Shown piece after piece: positions 25,009 through 32,831 of a stretch of 32,831 bases of DNA. Origin of the DNA: Acidobacteria bacterium 13_1_40CM_65_14 (GTDB lineage Bacteria > Acidobacteriota > Vicinamibacteria > Vicinamibacterales > CAVVIG01); assembly GCA_001917905.1 (NCBI GenBank), contig MNEX01000165.1:1-32831 (forward strand), given 5' to 3'. Within the stretch, counting starts at the first letter, position 1; the number at the start of each line of letters is the position of its first letter. The translations under genes and the position numbers were made by a program. The notes below the pieces were generated by a model. It saw nothing but the letters and a program-made list of their open reading frames with translations. It searched no databases and was not told the origin of the DNA.

Positions 25009-25716
25009 CTAGGAGTCAGTAGGCGCTTTCGCGGCCGGCGCCACTTCTTCGAGCGGAGGTTGGGGCGCCGGTTCGGCGACGATGTCCTTCATCTCCATCG
25101 GCCCGGCTTTCGGCTGCGGCAACTCACCCGCGACAATCTGATCGATCAACCCGTAGTCGCGCGCGCTCTGCGCATCGAGATAGAAGTCCGTGCGCTTGGT
25201 GTCTTTGATGATTTGGCGCAGCGGCTTGCCGGACCGCACTGAGAGGATCTTGTAGATCTGATCCTGCATCTGCTTCAGGCGCTCGAGGTGCTGCGCGGCC
25301 GCCGTGGTCGACTGCCAGCCGGCCCATTTCGCCGGTTCGTGAATCATGATCCACGAATGCGGGAACGCCAGTCGTCGTCCGTCGCTCGCCGCCTGCAGCA
25401 CGATCGATCCCATCGAGTACGCCATCCCCTGGACGATGATGGTGACCTCGATGCCGCGGCTGATGATGTGGCGGATGGAGTCGTGAATGGCGAGGCCGTC
25501 GGTGACGTTGCCGCCGGCGCTGTTGATGTAGAGACTGATCGGGCGGTTGTTCTCGCCGGCGAGCTCGCGCAGCCGCTCGATGCAGGCGCGCGCCGTGTCC
25601 TTTTCGATGTCACCGATCAGGTACACATCCCGCAGCCGCTCGCCCGCCTCCTTGCGGAGCTGCGCGCGAACGGCATCGACTAACTCTGCGATCAGACGAT
25701 CGCTCAGCTCGCCCAT
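25009..25716 (-). CDS. clpP: ClpP-like serine protease
   Basis: 235 aa with ATG start. The catalytic triad is complete: Ser101 in GMAYSMGS, His126 in MIHEP and Asp177 in KRTDFYLDA, followed by ARDYGLID. It forms the proteolytic ring that degrades unfolded substrates fed by a Clp ATPase. Compared with housekeeping ClpP it has a divergent oligomerisation handle (HEPAKWAGWQSTTAAA) and a 35-residue Pro/Ala-rich tail. No Clp ATPase or trigger factor is adjacent, so it is probably a paralogue. It lies 28 nt after the Ca2+/H+ antiporter on the same strand. Confidence 0.88.
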   Translation of the reverse strand: MGELSDRLIAELVDAVRAQLRKEAGERLRDVYLIGDIEKDTARACIERLRELAGENNRPISLYINSAGGNVTDGLAIHDSIRHIISRGIEVTIIVQGMAYSMGSIVLQAASDGRRLAFPHSWIMIHEPAKWAGWQSTTAAAQHLERLKQMQDQIYKILSVRSGKPLRQIIKDTKRTDFYLDAQSARDYGLIDQIVAGELPQPKAGPMEMKDIVAEPAPQPPLEEVAPAAKAPTDS

Positions 25717-25744
25717 CAGAATAATTATCGCATTGACCCGGAGC

Positions 25745-26763
25745 TCAACTGGACGCCGGCACGAAATAAAACGCCAGCCCGAGGATGAGATAGACCGCCA
25801 TCAACTGGAGCCCCTCCACCCAGTTGCTCTCGCCGTCGATCACCACGATGACCGTCGCCATGACCGAGAGCGCGATCGCCGTAATCTCGAAGGCGTTGAA
25901 CAGCAGCGACATCGGGTGGCCCAGCACGTAGGAATACAGAACGAGGGCGGGTCCCACCAGCAGCGCGATTTGGGCGCTGCTGCCGATGGCAATCTCAACC
26001 GCCAGCGTCATCTGATCGCGGCGCGCCGCGATCACCGCTGAGTAATGCTCCGCGGCGTTGCCGATGATGGCGATGACGATGACGCCGACGAACATTTCCG
26101 TGAGGCCGAACTGCACGAGCGCAGGCTGCAGCGCGCCCACGAGAATCTCCGCCTGAATCGCCGTCAGCACGGTGCCGATCGCCAGCAACGCCAGCGCAGA
26201 CGCGGCGGGCATCAACGACTTCGCATCGACCCGACGATCAGGACGAGCGCGCTCGAGACGCTCAGTCGCGCGATGGCGGCCGACTCGACGGCGAGCGTGC
26301 CGTAGAGCGCGAGGTCGAAGACCGCCGGCATCACGAGCGCGACGACCGCGAGGAAGAGCATCGCCGCCGCGTTGGTCGCCGCGGTTCGATGGAACTTCTG
26401 TGTCTTGCGCCCGAGTCCGCCAACGAAAAACGACAGTCCGAGGACCAGCAGGAGGTTGCCGACGATGCTGCCGGTGATGGAGGCTTTGACGAGCGCGACA
26501 TGACCGTCCGCCAGCGCGACCGTCGCGATGATCAGCTCCGCCGCGTTGCCGAACGTCGCGTTCAGAAATCCGCCGAGCGCCGGTCCGGACCGCGCCGCGA
26601 GCTGCTCGGTGCCGAGGCCGATGATGCCGGCGAGCGGCACGAGCGAGACGGCCGCGGTGATGAACACCCAGGGTGATGCGGGCGCAATCGCGTGGATCAC
26701 CCAGGAGATCGGCGCAGCGATGAGGAGCAGGTTGAGTCGATTGTCCGCGAGCGCGCGCAGCAT
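25745..26763 (-). pseudogene. Ca2+/H+ antiporter (CaxA-type), frameshifted
   Basis: The 5' part (26763-26212) encodes the first half: about six membrane helices with GGFLNATFGNAAELIIATVAL, the first CaCA alpha-repeat. It then stops after LVLIVGSMRSR. The second half continues in another frame from about 26230 to 25745, with GVIVIAIIGNAAEHYSAVI, the second alpha-repeat, and ends YFVPASS. The usual loop between halves (a cytosolic stretch after the sixth helix) is missing or shortened. The gene therefore carries a frameshift, probably with a deletion of some tens of residues. An assembly error is the main alternative. Both halves are otherwise well conserved, so the lesion looks recent. Confidence 0.75.
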
Positions 26764-26796
26764 GTGTGTGGTCGGATGTGGCGCAGGGCTTCAGCG

Positions 26797-26910
26797 CTTG
26801 TGAAAGAATCACGTTGAACGCAAAGATCGCAAAGCGCGCAAAGCATCTTTTTCGAAAGGATTCTTCTTTGCGGTCTTAGCGGCCTTTGCGTTCACGTGAT
26901 TTCTTCACAG
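26797..26910. repeat. Period-9 inverted-arm repeat (CGCAAAG family)
   Basis: The left arm begins CTTGTGAAAGAATCACG and continues with AACGCAAAG, ATCGCAAAG and CGCGCAAAG. The right arm mirrors it and ends CACGTGATTTCTTCACAG. It shares its outer ends and preceding GCTTCAGCGCTTGTGAA with 4416-4526. It is upstream of the antiporter start. Confidence 0.9.
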
Positions 26911-26927
26911 CCTCTTCAGCCCGGCGT

Positions 26928-27158
26928 TCACTCGCCGAACGTCTCGACGTCCTCGTTCTCCGCGCCGGGCAGCAGATCGAAGAACGCGTCCAGGCTGCGA
27001 TCGAGCGATCGTCGCAACTGCGGAATCGTGCCGTCGAACGTGTGAAGCGTCAGGCCGGCGGTCGATCCATCGGCCAGCTTCAGCGTCGCTTCGTCAACAC
27101 CCTTCAACGTGCCTTCAGGAATCAGCCGCACGCCGTACACCAAGGTGTATCTCGCCAT
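26928..27158 (-). CDS. Small conserved hypothetical, 76 aa
   Basis: 76 aa with ATG start. The sequence reads as a compact beta-rich protein (MARYTLVYGVRLIPEGTL, ATLKLADGSTAGLTLH) with an acidic helical end (LDAFFDLLPGAENEDVETF). No motif is recognised. The codon use matches its neighbours and the start is preceded by a GGGGCCCC-type element, like several real genes here. Function unknown. Confidence 0.65.
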   Translation of the reverse strand: MARYTLVYGVRLIPEGTLKGVDEATLKLADGSTAGLTLHTFDGTIPQLRRSLDRSLDAFFDLLPGAENEDVETFGE

Positions 27159-27200
27159 GCATTAATCTTACTTTGCGGCGGGGCCTCACCCCCGCCGCCT
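27159..27200 (-). repeat. GGGGCCCC-type element before a start codon
   Basis: On the minus strand GGCGGGGGTGAGGCCCCGCCGC is split across this stretch, with one base departing from the usual GGGGCCCC core. A spacer with AAGTAAGATTAATGC then leads to the ATG at 27158. Confidence 0.65.
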
Positions 27201-27257
27201 ACCACGCCTCGCCGTCGGCTCGGCGCGCAAGATCGATGGCGACTGTCCGCTCAGTCA

Positions 27258-28679
27258 TCAATCACGCGGGACTTCAACCAGCAGCTTCGCCGCGTCGATA
27301 GCCTCCTCGAGTGTCGTGATCCGTCCGTCGAGTTGCTGCTCGTAGACGGCCTTCAGGATCTCGCCGACACGCGGGCCCGGCTCGAGCCCGAGCTCGAGGA
27401 CGTGGCGCCCGAGCAAGATCGGCGCGGGCGGGCGATGCTCGACGCCGAGCGACCGCGCGCGCTCGAGGAACCAGTCCATCGCCGAGCAATCGAACTGTCC
27501 CGGCTTGCGGCCTTCGCAATCGGACTTCGCGACGCGTGCCAGCAGCTCGAGATCGACCTTCTGCGCCAGCCGGCGGAACGCGCCGTCGCCGACCTCATCA
27601 CGGACCTTGAACCACGATCCGGGCTTGAGATGCTGCGCGACGAGACCGACCACCTGCCTGCGCACGTCGTAGCCGTCGATGGAGTGCACGTTCAGGCGAT
27701 CGAGGAACGCGAGCGTCGGCGCGACGCCTTGTTCCTCGTGATCCATCGATCGGATCCGTCCGTCGATGAGTGCCGTCGTCGGCGGTTTGCCGAGGTCGTG
27801 GCACACGGCGCCCAGCATGACAGTAATCTGCTGCGGCCGCCCGAGATCGTCGATGCGCGTGCGCGCCTGGTCAATCACTTGCAACGTATGGACCCAGACG
27901 TCGCCTTCAGGATGCCATTCCGGTTCCTGCGGGCAGTTCAGGAGCGCATGCAGCTCGGGAAACAATTTCTCGACCACTCCGAGGTCCACCGCGAGCGCGA
28001 AGCCGATGGATGGCCGGCGCGCCAAGAGGAGCTTCTCGAACTCGCCCCAGATGCGCTCCGACGGCAGATCGTCGAGCGCGATGTCGCGGCAGATGGCGCG
28101 CGTTGTTTCGTCGAGCGCGAGCTCGAACCGCGCCGCGAACTGAATCGCCCGAAGCACCCGGAGACTGTCGTCAGGGAACGTCTTCGGATCGACGACGCGA
28201 AGGAGACGCCGCTCGAGGTCGCCGCGGCCGTCAAACGGATCAAAGTACTCCTCGGTCAGCGGGTCCCACGCGATCGCATTGATCGTGAAATCGCGACGGC
28301 GGGCCGCTTCCGCGATGGACATGTCGGGATCGCCGACAACGACGAACCCGCGATGTCCGCGCCCGGATTTCGAGTCGCGCCGGGGAAGCGAGACGTCGAT
28401 GTCGCCGATCTTGTAGACCTGAAAGCTTTCGCCGACCGCTTCGACGCGGTCGAACGATTCGAGGATCTGTCGCAGTCGATCGGGCGCAACGCCGAAGACT
28501 TCGAGGTCGATGTTTTTCGACCCCTCGACGCTGCTCGGGGTCGACCCTGAGCCCAGTCGAAGGGTCGAGTCGTGTCCCATTAGCCGGTCGCGGACCCAGC
28601 CGCCGACGACGAGCGCACGTCCACCGGTCCTGCGAACCGCCACCGCGATCTCGCGCGCACGATCGAGCGGCGCCGTCAT
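27258..28679 (-). CDS. tRNA nucleotidyltransferase/poly(A) polymerase family, HD domain
   Basis: 473 aa with ATG start. The N-terminal polymerase-beta-like head has VVGGWVRDRLMG (residues 24-35), then NIDLEVFGV (about 56-64), RRDFTINAIAWDP and DDSLRVLRAIQFAARF. A C-terminal HD-type domain carries CHDLGKP and DHEEQG. The family adds CCA or A to RNA 3' ends. About 16 residues between the GGxVRD helix and the catalytic acidic strand come from an inserted palindrome. The first acid of the usual D-x-D is Asn56 (KNIDLE), leaving Asp58 and Glu60. Activity is uncertain. The gene is otherwise intact. Confidence 0.85.
   Translation of the reverse strand: MTAPLDRAREIAVAVRRTGGRALVVGGWVRDRLMGHDSTLRLGSGSTPSSVEGSKNIDLEVFGVAPDRLRQILESFDRVEAVGESFQVYKIGDIDVSLPRRDSKSGRGHRGFVVVGDPDMSIAEAARRRDFTINAIAWDPLTEEYFDPFDGRGDLERRLLRVVDPKTFPDDSLRVLRAIQFAARFELALDETTRAICRDIALDDLPSERIWGEFEKLLLARRPSIGFALAVDLGVVEKLFPELHALLNCPQEPEWHPEGDVWVHTLQVIDQARTRIDDLGRPQQITVMLGAVCHDLGKPPTTALIDGRIRSMDHEEQGVAPTLAFLDRLNVHSIDGYDVRRQVVGLVAQHLKPGSWFKVRDEVGDGAFRRLAQKVDLELLARVAKSDCEGRKPGQFDCSAMDWFLERARSLGVEHRPPAPILLGRHVLELGLEPGPRVGEILKAVYEQQLDGRITTLEEAIDAAKLLVEVPRD
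28518..28567. repeat. Palindromic insertion inside the nucleotidyltransferase gene
   Basis: The arms CGACCCCTCGAC (28518-28529) and GTCGAAGGGTCG (28556-28567) pair with one mismatch, and an inner GGGTCGACCC palindrome lies between. Removing 48 nt restores G-H-D-S-K-N-I-D-L, the family spacing. The type resembles the common CCTTCGACTGGGCTCAGG repeat of many bacteria. Confidence 0.85.
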
Positions 28680-28716
28680 CGTTTTTTACTTTCTCGCGGG
28701 GCCCCACCCCCGCTCG
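28680..28716 (-). repeat. GGGGCCCC element before nucleotidyltransferase start
   Basis: On the minus strand GCGGGGGTGGGGCCCCGCG is followed by AGAAAGTAAAAAACG and then the ATG at 28679. The A-rich spacer resembles that of the SDR and M20 genes. Confidence 0.8.
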
Positions 28717-28774
28717 ATGACACGCTCGCACCGTCGTGCTCGCGTGTATCCAGAACAGAGCGTCGCAGATGCTT

Positions 28775-28803
28775 TTGTGAGCATATGGCCGGCAGGATAG
28801 CAT
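28775..28803 (+). promoter_or_regulatory. Possible sigma70-type promoter for the M20 gene
   Basis: TTGTGA, a 17-nt spacer, then TAGCAT: four of six matches in each box. It lies about 135 nt upstream of the M20 ATG, giving a leader that would include the GGGGCCCC elements. A chance match cannot be excluded. Confidence 0.3.
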
Positions 28804-28882
28804 TACGCCGCTGTGACCTTGCGCGTCAGCCGCGCGACAGCCTTGAGCCGTTGCGAGGCGCGAATGCGTCGGGCAACAGCGA

Positions 28883-28939
28883 CGGGGGTGGGGTCCCCGC
28901 CGCCATAAGAAAGGGTGGGGCCCCGCGAGGATTAAAACA
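28883..28939 (+). repeat. Double GGGGCCCC-type element before M20 start
   Basis: GGGGGTGGGGTCCCCGCC is followed by ATAAGAAA and GGGTGGGGCCCCGCGAG, then GATTAAAACA and the ATG at 28940. The second copy is the closest to consensus. Confidence 0.8.
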
Positions 28940-30070
28940 ATGGACTCCGCCATCCGTTTGCTGCGCGACCTCGTCGCGATCAATTCGGTGAATCCGACGC
29001 TCGTGCCCGGTGCGCCCGGTGAGCGCGAGATTGCAGACGCCGTCGCCGGCGAGATGCGGCGCATCGGCCTCGACGTAACGATCCATGACGTCGCGTCCGG
29101 CCGCCCGAACGTCGTCGGCGTGATCGAAGGAAAGACGCGCGGCCGCGCGCTGATGTTCTGCGGCCATACCGACACGGTCGGCGTCACGGGTATGAGCGAT
29201 CCGTTCACGCCCGTCGAGCGCGACGGCCGACTCTATGGGCGCGGTGCGCAGGACATGAAGGCCGGCGTCGCCGCGATGATCGACGCCGCGCGGGTCATCG
29301 CCGATCGCGGCCTCGCCTCGGGCCGACTCATCGTCGCGGCGGTCGTCGATGAAGAGCACTCGAGCATCGGCGCCGAAGCGCTGGCCGCGAAGTGGACCGC
29401 CGACGGCGCCATCGTCACCGAGCCGACCGATTTGGCGATTGCCGTCGGTCACAAAGGATTTGCGTGGGTGGAGGTGGAAGTGCTCGGCCGCGCCGCCCAT
29501 GGGAGTCGTCCGGCCGAAGGACAGGACGCGATTCTCCGGCTTGGCCGTGTCCTGACATGGCTCGAGGCGCTCGATCGCACACTGCAAACCCGCCCGCCGC
29601 ATCCGCTCATGGGCACGGGATCCCTCCACGCGTCGATCGTCGAGGGTGGCCATGAGCTGAGCAGCTATCCGGACCGCGCCGTCCTGCAGATGGAACGACG
29701 GACGCTGCCGAGCGAACCCGAATCGACGGCGCTTGCCGAAGTGCGCGACATTCTCGCGAACCTCGCGCGCGAAGACGCGACATTTCGCGCCTCTGCCAAG
29801 CCAATGTTCAGCCGGTCGGCGTATGAAGTGCCTTCCGATCATGAGTTGCCGCGCACGCTGGCGAGCGCGCTGTCGGAGGTTGGCGGTTCTGTGCGCATCA
29901 CTGGTGCGAGCTTCTGGACTGATGCCGCCGTTCTCGGCCATGCCGGCGTTCCGTCGGTCCTGTTTGGACCCGGAGGCGCGGGACTCCATTCAATAGAGGA
30001 GTACGTGAACGTGGCCGATGTTGTGGTCTGCCGCGACGCGCTGGTCGAGCTCGTGCGACGATTTTGTTAG
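28940..30070 (+). CDS. M20-family deacylase (ArgE/DapE type)
   Basis: 376 aa with ATG start. Metal-site motifs of M20 metallohydrolases are all present: FCGHTDTVG (about 73-81), GRGAQDMKAG (about 101-110), VVDEEHSSIGAE with the Glu-Glu pair, TEPTD, GRAAHGSRP and a C-terminal FGPGGAGLHSIEEYV. The family hydrolyses N-acyl amino acids such as N-acetylornithine or succinyl-diaminopimelate; the exact substrate is not readable. It is cytosolic. It stands alone, with no arginine or lysine biosynthesis genes beside it. Confidence 0.88.
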   Translation: MDSAIRLLRDLVAINSVNPTLVPGAPGEREIADAVAGEMRRIGLDVTIHDVASGRPNVVGVIEGKTRGRALMFCGHTDTVGVTGMSDPFTPVERDGRLYGRGAQDMKAGVAAMIDAARVIADRGLASGRLIVAAVVDEEHSSIGAEALAAKWTADGAIVTEPTDLAIAVGHKGFAWVEVEVLGRAAHGSRPAEGQDAILRLGRVLTWLEALDRTLQTRPPHPLMGTGSLHASIVEGGHELSSYPDRAVLQMERRTLPSEPESTALAEVRDILANLAREDATFRASAKPMFSRSAYEVPSDHELPRTLASALSEVGGSVRITGASFWTDAAVLGHAGVPSVLFGPGGAGLHSIEEYVNVADVVVCRDALVELVRRFC

Positions 30071-30197
30071 TAGGGATTGATCCGGGTCGCGCTCGGGTCG
30101 TCCTCGCTGGTTGACGGATCCAAAAACCCGCCTCACTCGAGCGGCGACGGACCCGGCGCGTTATGCTGGAACTGTCTACGTTCTGTCGGGTCCCCGA

Positions 30198-30500
30198 CTA
30201 CGCGATCCGACGGACGCCGATGAGCTGCGGACGAACCAGCGCGTGGCGACGCGAATCACCTCGGGCCGTCACCGTCGGCGGCGCCTCGTTGAGCGACCAG
30301 CCTGGCGTTTCATGTCCGCACGAAACACACTTCAAGAACATCCGCTCCTGCTCGAACTGCAATAGGCTGTCGTGGCCGTGCAGCCCGCAGAACACCTGAC
30401 GGAGCCGCTCGATCACGCCAAACCCGTCCACGTTCGTCTCCTCGCTAGCCGTCCGGACCCCTTCGTCTGATGCGACCGGATGGGGGTAATTGGTCACCAT
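30198..30500 (-). CDS. Zinc-ribbon-like conserved hypothetical, 100 aa
   Basis: 100 aa with ATG start. The core is VIERLRQVFCGLHGHDSLLQ, then MFLKCVSCGHETPGW and a basic end RRHALVRPQLIGVRRIA. Cys and His residues (FCGLHGH, KCVSCGH) could bind one zinc or form a small ribbon. The C-terminal basic residues suggest nucleic-acid contact. It is convergent with the M20 gene. No function is assigned. Confidence 0.7.
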   Translation of the reverse strand: MVTNYPHPVASDEGVRTASEETNVDGFGVIERLRQVFCGLHGHDSLLQFEQERMFLKCVSCGHETPGWSLNEAPPTVTARGDSRRHALVRPQLIGVRRIA

Positions 30501-30738
30501 GTTCGCCTGCTCCTCCCGCCGTCGGCTCCTATAAGTAAGGACGCCGACGACGGACTTGCGGTTCAGGTGACTTCAAGAGGCGTGCCGGGACGAGCCAGCT
30601 CAGCCTAAGTGCAGATGAGCGGCGAAGTTGCGGGAGATTCGCGCCACGAGAGGCCTGACGGAGGGTGTTTATGTGAGCAACAACCGCAACGCCACATGAG
30701 TTCATTCGATGCAGTTTGCGCCGATCCTGAGCAAGCTG

Positions 30739-31677
30739 TTACCCACTCTCATTTAGGATGGCCCGCAGGACAAACGCGACATTGGCGGGCCGTTCGCCCA
30801 GCCGGCGCATGAAGTATGGAAACCATTCGCGACCGAATGGGACGTACACCCGAACGGGATAGCCTTCTTTGACGAGCGACGTCTGCAGATCTCTGCGAAC
30901 CCCGTACAGCATTTGAAATTCGAACTGATCCGAGGCGATGTTGTGCTCGCGCGCGAACTGTCTCGCGAGATCGATCATCGCCCGATCGTGCGTCGCGATG
31001 GCCGGATAGTGCCCGGTGCTAAGCACCGTCCACATCATCCGTGTATACGCCGCGTCGACGTCCGATTTTGTTTGATACGCGACGCTCTTCGGTTCCTTGT
31101 ACGCACCTTTGACGAGCCGTACGCGCGCCCCGAGCGCCGTAATCCGGTGCAGATCGCGTTCGCTGCGATGCAACGCCGACTGGAGCACCACCCCAATCTG
31201 CCGGTAGCCCTGCTGCCACAGCGTCTCGAAAATCTCGAGCGTCACGTCCGCGTATGGCGAGTTCTCCATGTCGATGCGGACGAAGAACCCGGCCGGCTCG
31301 GCGCGCTCGAGAATCTTCCGCAGGTTGTCCACCGCGCTCGCCTTGTCGACGTCCAGTCCGAGCTGCGTCAGCTTCAGCGAGATATTGCGCTCGATGCCCG
31401 ACCTCGTCACGGCATCGATCACGGCGAGGTACTCGCGCGTGGCGGCGTCGGCCGTGTCCAGACTCGTCACGCTCTCGCCGAGAAGGTCCAGCGCGAGATG
31501 CAGCCGCTTCGCTTCGAGCGCGCGCGCCGCCTCGATCGCTTCCTCGACGGTCTCGCCGGCGATGAACCGGCGGGCGAAGCTCGTCGGATGGCGCATGCCG
31601 TACCGGGACGCCATCTTTTTCAGGACGCCGCTTTGTGCGAGGAGATGGAAGAAAGTCTTGGACGCGCGATCGACCAT
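30739..31677 (-). CDS. Proline dehydrogenase
   Basis: 312 aa with ATG start, the size of single-domain (PutB-type) proline dehydrogenases. It oxidises proline to pyrroline-5-carboxylate with FAD and passes electrons to the quinone pool. Barrel motifs are present: SLKLTQLGL, VRIDMENSPYADVTLE, GVVLQSALHRSERDL, VRLVKGAYKEP and the substrate-binding C-terminus REWFPYFMRRLGERPAN. Its ATG overlaps the TGA of the acyltransferase by 1 nt. No P5C dehydrogenase is in the window. Confidence 0.93.
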   Translation of the reverse strand: MVDRASKTFFHLLAQSGVLKKMASRYGMRHPTSFARRFIAGETVEEAIEAARALEAKRLHLALDLLGESVTSLDTADAATREYLAVIDAVTRSGIERNISLKLTQLGLDVDKASAVDNLRKILERAEPAGFFVRIDMENSPYADVTLEIFETLWQQGYRQIGVVLQSALHRSERDLHRITALGARVRLVKGAYKEPKSVAYQTKSDVDAAYTRMMWTVLSTGHYPAIATHDRAMIDLARQFAREHNIASDQFEFQMLYGVRRDLQTSLVKEGYPVRVYVPFGREWFPYFMRRLGERPANVAFVLRAILNESG

Positions 31678-32765
31678 CAGTGGGTCCGGCCGGTGGTCAC
31701 GAGCAGGTGCTCGATCGTGCGTGCGTAGTAGCGCAGCACGACGCGTTCGCGCACCCGGAACCGGCCCCGCTCGGCGACGACGATGCCACGCGTTTCGAGC
31801 GCCTCAGCGGCTTCGTCGATCGCCTGGCGGCCGCTCGTCACGCCCAGGTTGGCGCGACGCGCCGCGAGCTCCTCGAGCAGATGATCGATGCGCGCCTCGA
31901 GATCGCGCCGGGCGATCGAGGGGCGCATCGCCGCGGCGAAGATCGCCGTCGGCAGGACTTTGTACTGTGCGCCGATGCGCGCGCGCACCAGGCGCGTCAG
32001 CTCCAGCACGTCGGTGCGCGAATGCACGTCGATGTTCGCGACCGGAATCGGCGCGCCGAAGGTGACGAAGGCGCGCGACCGATAGCCGACGGCGTAGCGC
32101 ACCATCTCGGCCACCTCGCGGCTGAACGGGCGCTGCCGCTTCTTGGAGCGCTGGTGCGCGAGGATGCGGTCCTCGAGCACGAGGTCGTACGCGACCGCGG
32201 TCGGAATGATCACCAGATCGCTGCGATCGGCCGACAGCGCCGCGTTGAACAGACCGGTCTTCACCGGCTTCAGCTCACCGCTGTAGCTGCGGCCGCCTTC
32301 CGGGTAGAAGAAGAGATCGTGCTTCTTCAGGATCTCGCCGACGTAGGCCTTCAACGTCACGAGGTACGCCGGGTCTTTCGTGTTGCGCCGGATGGGAATC
32401 GCGCCGGTGACGTGCTTGTGAATCAGACCCAGCGGACCGCCGAAGAGGTTGATGCCGGCGGCGATGAGCGGCGGCCGGATGCCGTTGTCGTCGAGCACGA
32501 GCGGCTCGACGAGGTAATCGGTGTGGCTCTTGTGATTCGACGCGTACACGATGCGATGCGATCGCACCGCGGTGGTGACGTGATGCAGGTTCTCGTGCTT
32601 GCGTTCGATCTTGCGGAGGATCGGATACAGCGGATGCTGAAGCGCGCGGTAGAACTTGTGGCGCTGAGTGGTGCGCAGCTCGTCGAGGTACGCATGCACC
32701 TGCTCGCGCGGGTACTTGAGCACCTCCTCGCGCGCGAGGACGGCCTGAGAGATGTCGTCCAGCAT
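31677..32765 (-). CDS. Glycerol-3-phosphate acyltransferase-like (PlsB/GPAT family)
   Basis: 362 aa with ATG start. The four GPAT blocks are in order: SNHKSHTDYL (HxxxxD, about residues 76-85), GAIPIRRN, FFYPEGGRSYSGELKP and VIIPTAVAYD. It would transfer an acyl chain to glycerol-3-phosphate or a related acceptor at the inner membrane face; no long transmembrane helix is obvious. The C-terminal 100 residues are a helical extension. It is translationally coupled to proline dehydrogenase downstream. Confidence 0.85.
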   Translation of the reverse strand: MLDDISQAVLAREEVLKYPREQVHAYLDELRTTQRHKFYRALQHPLYPILRKIERKHENLHHVTTAVRSHRIVYASNHKSHTDYLVEPLVLDDNGIRPPLIAAGINLFGGPLGLIHKHVTGAIPIRRNTKDPAYLVTLKAYVGEILKKHDLFFYPEGGRSYSGELKPVKTGLFNAALSADRSDLVIIPTAVAYDLVLEDRILAHQRSKKRQRPFSREVAEMVRYAVGYRSRAFVTFGAPIPVANIDVHSRTDVLELTRLVRARIGAQYKVLPTAIFAAAMRPSIARRDLEARIDHLLEELAARRANLGVTSGRQAIDEAAEALETRGIVVAERGRFRVRERVVLRYYARTIEHLLVTTGRTH

Positions 32766-32793
32766 CTGAGCCGACTCGGACTATAACACGCTC

Positions 32794-32826
32794 TGAAGTT
32801 TGAAGTTTGAAGTCTGAAGTACGAAG
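32794..32826. repeat. Period-7 tandem repeat at window end
   Basis: TGAAGTT, TGAAGTT, TGAAGTC, TGAAGTA and CGAAGCG run in phase. This is the same GAAGT heptad family as 17866-17936 in opposite orientation. A second arm may lie beyond the window. Confidence 0.85.
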
Positions 32827-32831
32827 CGTTC

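Noticed and set aside
26886-28550. Long plus-strand frame over the nucleotidyltransferase
   Set aside because: Antisense shadow; the minus strand has the full domain set.
30501-30738. RNA gene or riboswitch in the gap before proline dehydrogenase stop
   Set aside because: No cloverleaf, T-loop or known riboswitch core could be found by eye; nothing supportable.

Overview
The window is a GC-rich bacterial chromosome segment made almost entirely of housekeeping and metabolic genes. Several things suggest Acidobacteriota, probably Vicinamibacteria-like: the codon and GC style, short intergenic hairpins built from 7-9 nt periodic repeats, small conserved hypotheticals and a BRCT-TPR protein. This placement is inference from gene style, with no marker rRNA in the window. 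No rRNA, tRNA, CRISPR array or intact insertion sequence was seen.

Layout. Positions 1-6.7 kb hold a mostly plus-strand locus with three different ATP-grasp ligases (one cut by the window edge, one circularly permuted, one CarB-like), an M29 aminopeptidase and two alpha/beta-hydrolase esterases. It is the best candidate for an uncharacterised biosynthetic system, perhaps making and processing a peptide-like metabolite. Positions 6.9-9.7 kb (minus) carry a coiled-coil protein, thiG, thiS and a DUF3108 protein. Positions 9.7-12.6 kb (minus) are the three-gene proton-translocating transhydrogenase operon pntAA-pntAB-pntB. At 12.8 kb there is an orphan C-terminal piece of a glutamate-synthase-beta-like oxidoreductase. 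Positions 13.2-14.4 kb are an Xre/RES toxin-antitoxin pair, followed by a repeat block and a GH105-like hydrolase (14.65-16.2 kb). Positions 16.6-19.4 kb hold a small hypothetical, glucokinase, a BRCT/MerR-like/TPR protein and a small membrane protein. Positions 19.6-21.4 kb (minus) are infA, a DEAD-box helicase and a Cys-rich protein. Positions 21.4-25.0 kb hold a fused acyl ligase-ACP-acyltransferase and a divergent SDR. Positions 25.0-28.7 kb (minus) run cca-like nucleotidyltransferase, small hypothetical, a frameshifted Ca2+/H+ antiporter and a ClpP-like protease. The end holds an M20 deacylase (plus), a zinc-ribbon hypothetical, and a GPAT-like acyltransferase overlapping proline dehydrogenase (minus).

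The most unusual signal is repeat biology. (1) At least a dozen intergenic arrays of 7-9 nt units occur, most arranged as two inverted arms. (2) A GGGGCCCC-centred element lies directly before the start codon of six unrelated genes. (3) Palindromic elements have inserted in frame inside conserved genes: the nucleotidyltransferase active-site loop, the acyl ligase and the GH105 hydrolase, and possibly the BRCT protein. One 37-nt sequence is identical in an intergenic site and inside the acyl-ligase gene.
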